Position numbers and translations under genes: made by a program
NCBI GenBank assembly: GCA_964403775.1
Contig: CAYOHL010000002.1
Location: 1 to 35,131, forward strand
Origin: CG1-02-33-12 sp964403775
Lineage (GTDB): Archaea > Nanobdellota > Nanobdellia > Woesearchaeales > CG1-02-33-12
Direction: 5' to 3'
Length of the DNA: 35,131 nt
Notes under the pieces: generated by a model
What the model was told of the DNA's origin: nothing
The model's input: the letters and a program-made list of their open reading frames with translations, nothing else
The model's database searches: none
Shown: piece after piece, positions 22,111 through 28,197 of the stretch
Position numbering within the stretch: the stretch's first letter is position 1
Layout: each line of letters begins with the position of its first letter

Positions 22111-22991
22111 TTTTTATCAGTCTTTTTCTCTTTTATTTTCTTAGTTTCTTTTTTCTCTGCCAATTCAAAAGCAGTTGGCACTTTTTCTTTTTCTGATTTT
22201 TCTTCTTGTTGTATTTTATCTCTAATCTCCTTGACCTTGGCCTCTATTTTTCTGTGCTCTTCTTCTTTAAGCTTGTCTTTTGACTTTTCTTTGACATCTT
22301 CAGCTTTTGGTTTTAATTTTTCCTGCTCTTTTGCTTCAACATCTTTTTTAATTTCCCCTGGTTTTTCAGGCTCTTCTTTGATTTCTTTCTCATGCTTTTC
22401 TTTAGCTTCTTGTTTTGGCTTTTCTTTAATCTCTTTTTCTTCAATTTCCTTTTTAGGCTCTTTTTTCTCTTCCTGTTCTTTGGCTGGTTTTGGTTCTTCT
22501 TTTTTGGCAGGTTCTTTTTTTGGCCCCCCCTTAATCTCTTTCTTTTCCTTCTTTTTGAGTTCTTTTTCCTCAACAACAATCTCAACATTAGTTCTTTTCA
22601 TTGCTATTCTGGTTTGTCTGCCGTAATGCCATGACTTGGGCCCCTTCTTGGCGCATATATGCACTATCTCAAGGCTTGATGCATCTAAGCCCTTGTGCTG
22701 CGCATTTGCCTCAACCAGATTTATTAATTTTAATATTTCCCTGCATGCCTTTACAGGATATTTCCCAGGGCCAATCCCGTGCTTATGGCCAGCCCCTTCT
22801 GTGAATCTTTTGAATGGAACAGGTTTTTTCATACCAATAATTTCATTTAATGTTTCCCTTGCCTTCTCAAGTTTTTTCCCCCTTATGAGATTGCATATTT
22901 CAATGCTTTTCTTTAGTGATATTGGCATTAACAGCCCAGCGGCCCTTGCCCTATGCTCATTTACCCTTGCTGAATATTTGTATTGAGACAT
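22107..22991 (-). CDS. rpl22: 50S ribosomal protein L22 (uL22) with a tail of about 140 residues
   Basis: Residues 1-150 are a normal archaeal L22: YKYSARVNEHRARAAGLLMPISLKKSIEICNLIRGKKLEKA, then FKRFTEGAGHKHGIGPGKYPVKAC and IVHICAKKGPKSWHYGRQTRIAMKRTNVEIVV. About 140 residues of Lys/Glu-rich tail follow, almost doubling the protein. One stretch (KEQEKLKPKAED) is nearly the same as in the L15 tail, at DNA level too. The strong purine bias explains the long false reading frames on the opposite strand at 21973-22634. Confidence 0.95.
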   Translation of the reverse strand: MSQYKYSARVNEHRARAAGLLMPISLKKSIEICNLIRGKKLEKARETLNEIIGMKKPVPFKRFTEGAGHKHGIGPGKYPVKACREILKLINLVEANAQHKGLDASSLEIVHICAKKGPKSWHYGRQTRIAMKRTNVEIVVEEKELKKKEKKEIKGGPKKEPAKKEEPKPAKEQEEKKEPKKEIEEKEIKEKPKQEAKEKHEKEIKEEPEKPGEIKKDVEAKEQEKLKPKAEDVKEKSKDKLKEEEHRKIEAKVKEIRDKIQQEEKSEKEKVPTAFELAEKKETKKIKEKKTDKK

Positions 22992-22995
22992 TTTA

Positions 22996-23376
22996 TTACC
23001 TTACTGAAAGACTTGCACTTGACCTTGTGGCTCCAACACCCGGCGCATGATGTATTACTTTTTTTCTTGTCAGCACAAATTCCCCAAGATAATGGCCAAT
23101 CATCTCAGGCTGTATTAATAAAGGGATAAATTCCTTTCCATTATGGACCCTTATGTTTTTCCCAACCATCTGCGGAATAATTATTGCATCCCTGCATTCG
23201 GTTTTTATGTTATTGCCTTTCATTATCTTATCCATAAATGTTCTCTCTGATTCTGTTGCTTCTCTTTTAAGGCTCCTTCTCTGCCTTGCAGGAGCAAGCT
23301 CTGCAAAATCATTGATGCTCATTTTTTTTAGCTCTTCAAGGGTTTTTCCCCTGTAGCTGAATTCCTTTCTTGCCAT
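22996..23376 (-). CDS. rps19: 30S ribosomal protein S19 (uS19)
   Basis: A small-subunit head protein of 126 residues. It begins ARKEFSYRGKTLEELKKMSINDFAELAPARQRRSLKRE, and ends RDAIIIPQMVGKNIRVHNGKEFIPLLIQPEMIGHYLGEFVLTRKKVIHHAPGVGATRSSA, both plainly archaeal. It starts one base after L2 and ends 4 nt before L22. Confidence 0.97.
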   Translation of the reverse strand: MARKEFSYRGKTLEELKKMSINDFAELAPARQRRSLKREATESERTFMDKIMKGNNIKTECRDAIIIPQMVGKNIRVHNGKEFIPLLIQPEMIGHYLGEFVLTRKKVIHHAPGVGATRSSASLSVR

Positions 23377-23377
23377 T

Positions 23378-24094
23378 TTACTTCTTCTTCCTTCCCATCC
23401 TTCTTGGATGTATTGCTCCTACTTTTCTTCCTGGAGGAGCATTTTTTGGCGCTATTGTTGGTTTTCCCTTATGTGCTGAGCTTGAGCCGCCAAATGGGTG
23501 GTCAACAGCATTCTGCGATGTTCCGGATATGCTTGGCCACAGCTTGTTTTTTGCCCTCATTGCATAAAATCTTTTTCCAGCCTTTAAAAATGGCTTTTCC
23601 TTTCTTCCGCTGCCTGCAATAATGCCGATTGTTGCCCTGCAGTTTGGATTAAACTCCTTTTGTTTTTTTGAAGGCAGCTGAACAACAACCTTATTTTTTA
23701 TCTTTGCTATAATCCTTGCAAATGCTCCAGATGACCTTACAAACTTTCCTCCATCACCTGGCTGGCCTTCAATATTATAAACCAATGCTCCTTCAGGGAT
23801 ATCCTTAAGCAAGAGCATATTGCCATTTTCTGCAGCTATTTTCTCGCCATATTCAACAACCTGCCCCACTTTTATTCCCTCAGGGGCAATCATTAGGTTT
23901 CTGATTTTATTCTCGTGTTCTAATACAGTTAATGGCGCTGAATGGCCGGCACATTTTATTATATCAATAATTTTTGCATTTAATTTGCCTTTAGAAGCGA
24001 TAAAGTAAGATGCCTTTCCTTTATACCTGAAGCTAGGCGCCCTGTATGTTGGGCCCCCTTTTCCTCTAGCCTGCTGTATAAGATTTTTACCCAC
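23378..24094 (-). CDS. rpl2: 50S ribosomal protein L2 (uL2)
   Basis: A core large-subunit protein near the peptidyl-transferase centre, 238 residues. It shows RGKGGPTYRAPSFRYKG at the N-terminus, EGALVYNIEGQPGDGGKFVRSSGAFARIIAK in the barrel, and KLWPSISGTSQNAVDHPFGGSSSAHKGKPTIAPKNAPPGRKVG at the end, with the conserved His in AVDHPFGG. Length is normal. Confidence 0.98.
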   Translation of the reverse strand: MGKNLIQQARGKGGPTYRAPSFRYKGKASYFIASKGKLNAKIIDIIKCAGHSAPLTVLEHENKIRNLMIAPEGIKVGQVVEYGEKIAAENGNMLLLKDIPEGALVYNIEGQPGDGGKFVRSSGAFARIIAKIKNKVVVQLPSKKQKEFNPNCRATIGIIAGSGRKEKPFLKAGKRFYAMRAKNKLWPSISGTSQNAVDHPFGGSSSAHKGKPTIAPKNAPPGRKVGAIHPRRMGRKKK

Positions 24095-24095
24095 T

Positions 24096-24353
24096 TTACA
24101 TCAACCCTAGTTGTGTTGCAATATCAATAGCTGGCGTATCATCACTCAGCTTGACATATGCTTTTTTCTCATTTCCATTTATTGTTAAATTAACTTTTAC
24201 AACCTTTACCTTGAACATCTCTTCAATTGCTTTTTTTACATCCTGCTTTTTTGCATTTCTGCTTACCACAAAAATAAGCTTGTTCTCTGACTCCATAAGC
24301 CTTACAGACTTTTCTGTTGACAATGGGTATTTGATGACTTTGTACGGCTCCAT
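24096..24353 (-). CDS. rpl23: 50S ribosomal protein L23 (uL23)
   Basis: A tunnel-exit protein of 85 residues that docks SRP and the Sec translocon in other systems. It reads YKVIKYPLSTEKSVRLMESENKLIFVVSRNAKKQDVKKAIEEMFKVKVVKVNLTINGNEKKAYVKL, ending DIATQLGLM. It lies one base after L4 and one base before L2. Confidence 0.96.
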   Translation of the reverse strand: MEPYKVIKYPLSTEKSVRLMESENKLIFVVSRNAKKQDVKKAIEEMFKVKVVKVNLTINGNEKKAYVKLSDDTPAIDIATQLGLM

Positions 24354-24354
24354 T

Positions 24355-25158
24355 TTACATGAATAATTTTTTATCTCCTAATTCTTTTATAGCATCCTGT
24401 GTCCAGATAGCTAACCTGCCGGGATTGGTTGATGGTGCCAACACCTTTGCATTAATTGATTTAACAATTCTCACATTAACCCCTGCTATGTTTTTTGCTG
24501 CCTTTAATAAAGCACAGTCTTTTGAAACAATGATTAATGGGCCTGCTTTGCTTTTGTATTTTCTGCCCCTTTTCTTTCCCTTTCCACTTCTAATGATTCT
24601 TTCATTAACCCTTGAAAGCTCTTTTTCAAGACCTATTTTTTTCAAAACATCTCTTACTTGCTTTGTTTTTTTCAGTGACTCAAACTTTCCTTCAATTATA
24701 AATGGATAGTTATCAGGAACAATATGGTTTTTAGCAACAAGTTCTTTTGATAGTGTTGCTGTAATTGCGCTTCTTATTGCCTTTCTTCTTTCCTTTTTGT
24801 TGATTTTCTTTGTCCAGTCTTTTCCAGCTTTAGGTGGGTGAGCCTTTCTTCCGCCAACTGTTCCAGGTGCAAAGGCCCCAACCCAGTTCATTCTTGTTCC
24901 GCGGCTGCTCATTATTTTCCTTGGAACTCTTGAAATCCCTATGCCATAGGCAGTCTTGTAATCATGCCTTCTTCTTGATAGCTTTGCAGACGCCCTTTTT
25001 CCAGCCATTGGGTCTGCTCCATAGGCCTGCCTTGCATTGCCCTGTATTGAGATAACAGCTCTCTTTATCAGGTCTGGCCTTACCTCTTCCTCAAACTGTA
25101 TAGGCATTTCCTGCTTTCCTATTTCTTCTTTTGATATATTTAATATTGGCAGTTTCAT
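24355..25158 (-). CDS. rpl4: 50S ribosomal protein L4 (uL4)
   Basis: An archaeal-type L4 of 267 residues. Family parts include VRPDLIKRAVISIQGNARQAYGADPMAGKRASAKLSRRRHDYKTAYGIGISRVPRKIMSSRGTRMNWVGAFAPGTVGGRKAHPPKA in the tunnel loop, and SRVNERIIRSGKGKKRGRKYKSKAGPLIIVSKD. The last part APSTNPGRLAIWTQDAIKEL is also conserved. The start overlaps L3 by 4 nt (ATGA). Confidence 0.97.
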   Translation of the reverse strand: MKLPILNISKEEIGKQEMPIQFEEEVRPDLIKRAVISIQGNARQAYGADPMAGKRASAKLSRRRHDYKTAYGIGISRVPRKIMSSRGTRMNWVGAFAPGTVGGRKAHPPKAGKDWTKKINKKERRKAIRSAITATLSKELVAKNHIVPDNYPFIIEGKFESLKKTKQVRDVLKKIGLEKELSRVNERIIRSGKGKKRGRKYKSKAGPLIIVSKDCALLKAAKNIAGVNVRIVKSINAKVLAPSTNPGRLAIWTQDAIKELGDKKLFM

Positions 25159-26117
25159 TTTTGAATATTAATATGCTCTATCTCAAATGTTTCTGAGTGT
25201 TTTCTTTTATGCGGCCTTATAGCATTGTTTAACCTTATAAGCCTTTTTTCAGTCCCCTGTACAGAGCCCTTTAACAGGATGTAGCTGTTCTTTACAAGGC
25301 CATAATGCTTAAATCCTGATTTTGGGTTTATTTCATTTGGCTTGTCTGAAACCTTTATTACCAGTTTATTGTAATCTGTTCTTGTGTGGTATCCTGTTTG
25401 GCCTGATTGCGGGACACGCCAGATTGCTGACTGAATCCATGGGCCAAGGTTTCCGACAGAGCGCTTCTTTTTCTCTGATTTATGTTGTTTTAATGACACC
25501 CCAAACCTCTTTATAACACCTTGCAGGCCCTTTCCTTTTGTAACAGCATGCGCATCAACTAACTGCCCTGGCCTTAATATTTCTGTTAATGTTATTTCCT
25601 TGCCAAGTTTTTCCCTTGCATAGGCAAGCTGCTGCTCTTTTGCTCCTCCAACAGCAATCTCAAAAACCTCTGGCTTTTTCTTTCCTATGCCTGTTAAGCT
25701 AGGCTGTGTATAAACCAAAAGCCTTATCTGATCATAATTTTCAGGCTCTTTTTGCTTGTTTTCTTTTTTTGGCATCAGCATCTTTCTCTTGAGGTTTTTG
25801 TCAAGGTTTTTTGTTAGTATCTGGCTGACTGCCTTTAATCCATAAGCAGTTCTCTTGTAAAACCTTATTGCAGCTGCTTTTAATGGCGGGCACTCTATTA
25901 TTGTTACTGGCCTGAATATTGATTCTCCTGGAGTCATTGAGTGAGGCCTTGTGCTTTTAATTAACAAGTGAGTCATTCCAACCTTATATCCTGCAAATCC
26001 AGTTATTTTGTTATTACTAGAGCTAGCATAATTTCTTATTCTTGGATAAGCTCGTCTAGCCCTTTTTCTAGGCCAGAACTGCATGCTTCCGTGTCTTGGA
26101 CTTCTTGCCTTTCCCAT
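25155..26117 (-). CDS. rpl3: 50S ribosomal protein L3 (uL3), first gene of the superoperon
   Basis: A core large-subunit protein of 320 residues that opens the superoperon. It begins MGKARSPRHGSMQFWPRKRARRAYPRIRNY, with GFAGYKVGMTHLLIKSTRPHSMTPGE and the conserved GKGLQGVIKRFGV and SVGNLGPWIQSAIWRVPQSGQTGYHTRTDYNK. GGGTATAATAAG precedes the ATG. The 290 bases upstream hold several TATA-like boxes and one copy of the 36-bp direct repeat. Confidence 0.97.
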   Translation of the reverse strand: MGKARSPRHGSMQFWPRKRARRAYPRIRNYASSSNNKITGFAGYKVGMTHLLIKSTRPHSMTPGESIFRPVTIIECPPLKAAAIRFYKRTAYGLKAVSQILTKNLDKNLKRKMLMPKKENKQKEPENYDQIRLLVYTQPSLTGIGKKKPEVFEIAVGGAKEQQLAYAREKLGKEITLTEILRPGQLVDAHAVTKGKGLQGVIKRFGVSLKQHKSEKKKRSVGNLGPWIQSAIWRVPQSGQTGYHTRTDYNKLVIKVSDKPNEINPKSGFKHYGLVKNSYILLKGSVQGTEKRLIRLNNAIRPHKRKHSETFEIEHINIQK

Positions 26118-26410
26118 CTTATTATACCCTAATCTGCTAAATAACCTTGAATTGCAGGTTTTAGTGCAAAAATAAGCCTTTTAATAAAGCTTTCCTTTTA
26201 GAACAAGTTTAATTGCTAAACTTTGTACTGAAAAACTTTTTTTCAGGCTTGTTTAGTGCTTTATAGTATTTAAATCCCCTATATACCTATTTAAATACTC
26301 TGAATGAATTCCTTTAGAGAAATAACTAGTGTTTATAAAGTTTTGTTTTTTGAATTTTACCTGTGTTAATGATTAACAAATCACTGTTTTATAACTTATT
26401 TTGTTAATTA
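26118..26410 (-). promoter_or_regulatory. Upstream and promoter region of the ribosomal superoperon
   Basis: This gap of about 290 nt has no gene. Read on the minus strand, TATA-like boxes lie at about 26178-26189 (CTTTATTAAAAG), 26261-26276 (around GATTTAAATACTATAA) and 26286-26299 (AGTATTTAAATAGG). They would give leaders of roughly 40, 125 and 150 nt before L3. The farthest box abuts an imperfect dyad centred on GAATTC (26299-26320). Two GTTAATNATTAAC dyads lie at 26365-26415. Which box is used cannot be told from sequence. Confidence 0.55.
26291..26326 (+). repeat. 36-bp direct repeat, copy 1 (superoperon upstream region)
   Basis: This copy matches 27388-27423 at 35 of 36 bases, in the same orientation. 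The related stretch extends left: 26282-26294 matches 27365-27377 at 11 of 13 bases, separated by a short insertion in copy 2. It contains an imperfect dyad, CTCT...GAATTC...AGAG at 26299-26320, with 9 of 11 pairs. On the minus strand this dyad lies just upstream of a TATA-like box that points to L3. Confidence 0.8.
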
Positions 26411-26415
26411 TTAAC
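26365..26415. promoter_or_regulatory. Pair of 13-bp dyads at the 3' side of the HEPN/NTase module
   Basis: Two perfect dyads of the form GTTAATNATTAAC lie at 26365-26377 (central G) and 26403-26415 (central T), 38 nt apart. The second runs into the stop codon of the NTase gene. Between them is GTTTTATAAC, TATA-like on either strand. A second pair with the same spacing lies at the promoter end of the module, so the two pairs bracket it. Confidence 0.72.
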
Positions 26416-27004
26416 TAAATAGAATTACTCTTTGTTTCTTGAATGCTACATCCCACTGCTTGAAAAAGGATGTAATAACAGCTTCTTTGCCTATTGGGAT
26501 TAAAATGCTTCCTTTGCCGAGTTCTCTTCCCTTTAATTCAGCCAGAACCCCTTCTCCTTTTTTTCTGCCAAATAAAGCATATGAAAATCTAACCTTATCA
26601 GAGGCTTTTTTGTCTCTTAGTTCATACCTCATAATCAAGAAAGAATCAAAATTCAGTATATTGCTTACTGATTTCATGTTCTTAATACTAAACCCTTCAT
26701 GAATTATGTTTCTGTGTGCTCTATTGCTAAACATGTCATCGACAATTAGGGGCTCTATATGCAGATTAAGCTCAAGTTTATCTCCGATTTTTTTAATCTC
26801 ATAATCTATGTCTTCGATAAGCTTATAGTCTTTATCTCTAAATAAACTGATCAAGTCAATATCTTTTGGTTCTTCTTTACTTTTTAATGCTGAGCCAAAG
26901 ATATATACATCAACCAAGTATTTTTCCTTTTTTAACAAGTTCTGTAAGTTTCTCTTTAATTTCTTTATCTGTTGGGATTTCAATATTTGTGTTTTTAAAT
27001 GCAT
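26411..27004 (-). CDS. MNT-type nucleotidyltransferase with C-terminal extension
   Basis: The protein has 197 residues. Residues 25-100 are a minimal polymerase-beta-type nucleotidyltransferase: VDVYIFGSALKSKEEPKDIDLISLF gives the GS...DxD metal site, and ELNLHIEPLIV offers a third acidic residue. Unlike minimal MNT proteins of about 100 residues, it carries about 95 more (FLIMRYELRDKKASDKVRFSYALFGRKKGEG ...), a basic domain I do not recognise. MNT proteins paired with HEPN partners act as antitoxins by AMPylating the HEPN protein; that role is inferred here. The only ATG before the active site is at 27004, which overlaps the HEPN gene by 95 nt. Confidence 0.83.
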   Translation of the reverse strand: MHLKTQILKSQQIKKLKRNLQNLLKKEKYLVDVYIFGSALKSKEEPKDIDLISLFRDKDYKLIEDIDYEIKKIGDKLELNLHIEPLIVDDMFSNRAHRNIIHEGFSIKNMKSVSNILNFDSFLIMRYELRDKKASDKVRFSYALFGRKKGEGVLAELKGRELGKGSILIPIGKEAVITSFFKQWDVAFKKQRVILFS

Positions 27005-27305
27005 CTTTAATCCTCTTTTTAACCAGCTCTAATTCTTCTTTTTTCAATTCCTGAGTATAAGTTCTCCTATAAGCCGAGAATAGCTTATCAGTTATAATAT
27101 ATAATTCAGGAAACCTTAGTTTTAATATCCTGAATCTCTCAGTGTGATCTTTTGGTCTTTCACCAATTTTAGCAATGATAAAATCATCTGCTGCAAATAA
27201 AGCCTTGAAAAAATTAGAAGCAGATTCAGAACACATGCCTAATTTTTCTGCTATACAGGCTATCATATAATAATTTTTTGCTTTAGTTTTTAGATCTTCT
27301 TCCAT
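26910..27305 (-). CDS. HEPN-domain protein paired with the nucleotidyltransferase
   Basis: This all-helical protein of 131 residues starts MEEDLKTKAKNYYMIACIAEKLGMCSESASNFFKALFAADDFII, like HEPN proteins that partner MNT nucleotidyltransferases. Many HEPN toxins are RNases with an R-x4-6-H motif. Here the nearest match is RPKDH (R50 to H54, only three residues between), and the helix with SAYRRTYTQ lacks His. RNase activity is therefore uncertain. The start at 27305 is chosen because TTTAAATAG (about 27331-27338) lies about 28 nt upstream; ATGs at 27323 and 27329 are less likely. It is the first gene of the module and overlaps the NTase. Confidence 0.75.
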   Translation of the reverse strand: MEEDLKTKAKNYYMIACIAEKLGMCSESASNFFKALFAADDFIIAKIGERPKDHTERFRILKLRFPELYIITDKLFSAYRRTYTQELKKEELELVKKRIKDAFKNTNIEIPTDKEIKEKLTELVKKGKILG

Positions 27306-27308
27306 CCT

Positions 27309-27360
27309 GTTAATAATTAACATAAACAACTATTTAAACCTTTCGTTGTTAACCATTAAC
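27309..27360. promoter_or_regulatory. Promoter of the HEPN/NTase module flanked by two 13-bp dyads
   Basis: GTTAATAATTAAC (27309-27321, perfect) and GTTAACCATTAAC (27348-27360, one mismatched pair) sit 39 nt apart on either side of the minus-strand TATA box (plus-strand ctatttaaacc). A dimeric repressor bound at both would cover BRE/TATA and the start site, fitting autoregulation of a toxin-antitoxin-like unit. Confidence 0.72.
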
Positions 27361-27387
27361 ATTATATGCCTATCTAATTATTTCACA

Positions 27388-27423
27388 TTAAATACTCTGA
27401 ATAAATTCCTTTAGAGAAATAAC
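27388..27423 (+). repeat. 36-bp direct repeat, copy 2 (upstream of HEPN gene, abuts IS end)
   Basis: This is the second copy of the repeat at 26291-26326, with one base changed (AATAAATTC for AATGAATTC) and a 13-nt insertion in its left extension. On the minus strand it lies about 50 nt upstream of the HEPN promoter, and on the other side it directly meets the insertion-sequence left end GGCTCTGGTGC. Confidence 0.8.
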
Positions 27424-27733
27424 GGCTCTGGTGCAACCCTAGAAAGATTTAAGAGGCTCAAGGCCTCTTTTGTTGTATATTATAAACACCTAACAACAAA
27501 AAGAGGTGAGCCCCATGAGAGAATATTATCCAGACTTCTTAAACTTTATTGATGAAGCGCTTAAATTAGCAAAGAAAATTCCAAGATACTTTTCAAAGTA
27601 TAGCAATAGGATTTACTGCAATCATCAAAAGCTTTGCATACTTGTATTAATGCAGAAGCTAAAGACTACAAGCAGAGGAATAGTCTCTTGGTTAAGATCC
27701 AACTCTGAAGCAAGATATGTAAATTCTATTTAA
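27424..27733 (+). mobile_element. Insertion-sequence relic with truncated transposase
   Basis: The left end reads GGCTCTGGTGCAACCC. A transposase fragment starts at ATG 27515 (or GTG 27506) with AAAGAGGTGA just ahead. It reads MREYYPDFLNFIDEALKLAKKIPRYFSKYSNRIYCNHQKLCILVLMQKLKTTSRGIVSWLR, which resembles the N-terminus of IS5-like transposases in archaea. It stops at 27731-27733 after about 72 residues, well short of a catalytic domain. Another 24 open codons follow the stop in frame and may be the far end after an internal deletion. No complementary right end is found, so the element should be dead by itself. Confidence 0.7.
27452..27512 (+). promoter_or_regulatory. Hairpin sequestering the transposase ribosome binding site
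   Basis: GGCTCA-AGG-CCTCTTTTGTTG (27455-27475) pairs with CAACAAAAAGAGGTGAGCC (27494-27512), closing the Shine-Dalgarno GAGGTGA in a long stem. The TATA-like TATATTATAAAC (27476-27487) lies in the loop, so a transcript from it would start near 27507 and lack the blocking arm. A shorter hairpin, AGAGGC (27452-27457) with GCCTCT (27463-27468), competes with the long one. Confidence 0.6.
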
Positions 27734-27822
27734 AAAGTGAAGATTGTGTTAAAAAAGTGGGAGAAAATTAAGACTTATTTAACAAAGCTTTTTTTTGAAG
27801 AAAAATAAGTAAGATAAGGAGC

Positions 27823-28071
27823 TTAATGCCTAATGATTTCTTGTATTTCAGAGAGAAGTTCTTTATTTAGTTGTATAGCATTCTTGCTTTTCTTAGCATA
27901 AACAACAAAGGACTTTTTAATAAGACTATATATAGCTTTTTTAGCATCTCCATATTGGTGTGGCATAAATCCAGATTTCATTACTCTCTCTAGTCTTATA
28001 TGCTTGGCTCCATACAACCTTCTAGAATGCATTACTTTTAATATTGCAATTTCAAAATTATTTAGGCTCAT
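27823..28071 (-). CDS. Small winged-helix-like protein of a divergent pair (copy 2)
   Basis: This 82-residue protein is related to the one at 9206-9484. It reads FEIAILKVMHSRRLYGAKHIRLERVMKSGFMPHQYGDAKKAIYSLIKKSFVVYAKKSKNAIQLNKELLSEIQEII. Shared features are the RR.YG..H opening, the AI..L.KK core, and the Leu/Glu/Ile closing helix. A TATA-like ATTTATATAG at 28094-28103 puts its start site at the ATG. It faces the HTH gene at 28198 across a palindromic operator, just as copy 1 does. Function unknown. Confidence 0.7.
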   Translation of the reverse strand: MSLNNFEIAILKVMHSRRLYGAKHIRLERVMKSGFMPHQYGDAKKAIYSLIKKSFVVYAKKSKNAIQLNKELLSEIQEIIRH

Positions 28072-28127
28072 AAAACTATTTTCAAAAGAATAGCTATATA
28101 AATCTGCCTCTTATTTTATGTTTAATA

Positions 28128-28159
28128 TTGGTTATTTTTTAACCAACATTGGTTAAAAA
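28128..28159. promoter_or_regulatory. Palindromic operator with extra half-site between divergent genes
   Basis: Perfect 11-bp arms TTTTTAACCAA (28136-28146) and TTGGTTAAAAA (28149-28159) flank a 2-nt spacer CA. One more half-site, TTGGTTA (28128-28134), lies just upstream and could pair alternatively with the left arm. The site ends next to the plus-strand TATA box GATTTAAATATAA (about 28166-28178). Its sequence differs from the operator of copy 1 at 9528. Confidence 0.66.
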
Positions 28160-28197
28160 TAGGAAGATTTAAATATAAGTTATAATTTACTATATCC

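Noticed and set aside
21973..22634. Long plus-strand frames (up to 217 codons) opposite the L22 and S3 tails
   Set aside because: They are rich in Phe, Ser and Leu, as expected on the strand opposite Lys/Glu-rich codons. They have no family match, and the genes on the minus strand are certain.
26118..26410. tRNA or structured RNA gene in the gap before L3
   Set aside because: No cloverleaf, no GTTCRA-type arm and no box C/D pair is visible; the gap is best explained as promoter and leader DNA.
26291..27423. CRISPR-like interpretation of the 36-bp repeat
   Set aside because: There are only two copies over 1 kb apart, with genes rather than spacers between, and no cas genes in the window.
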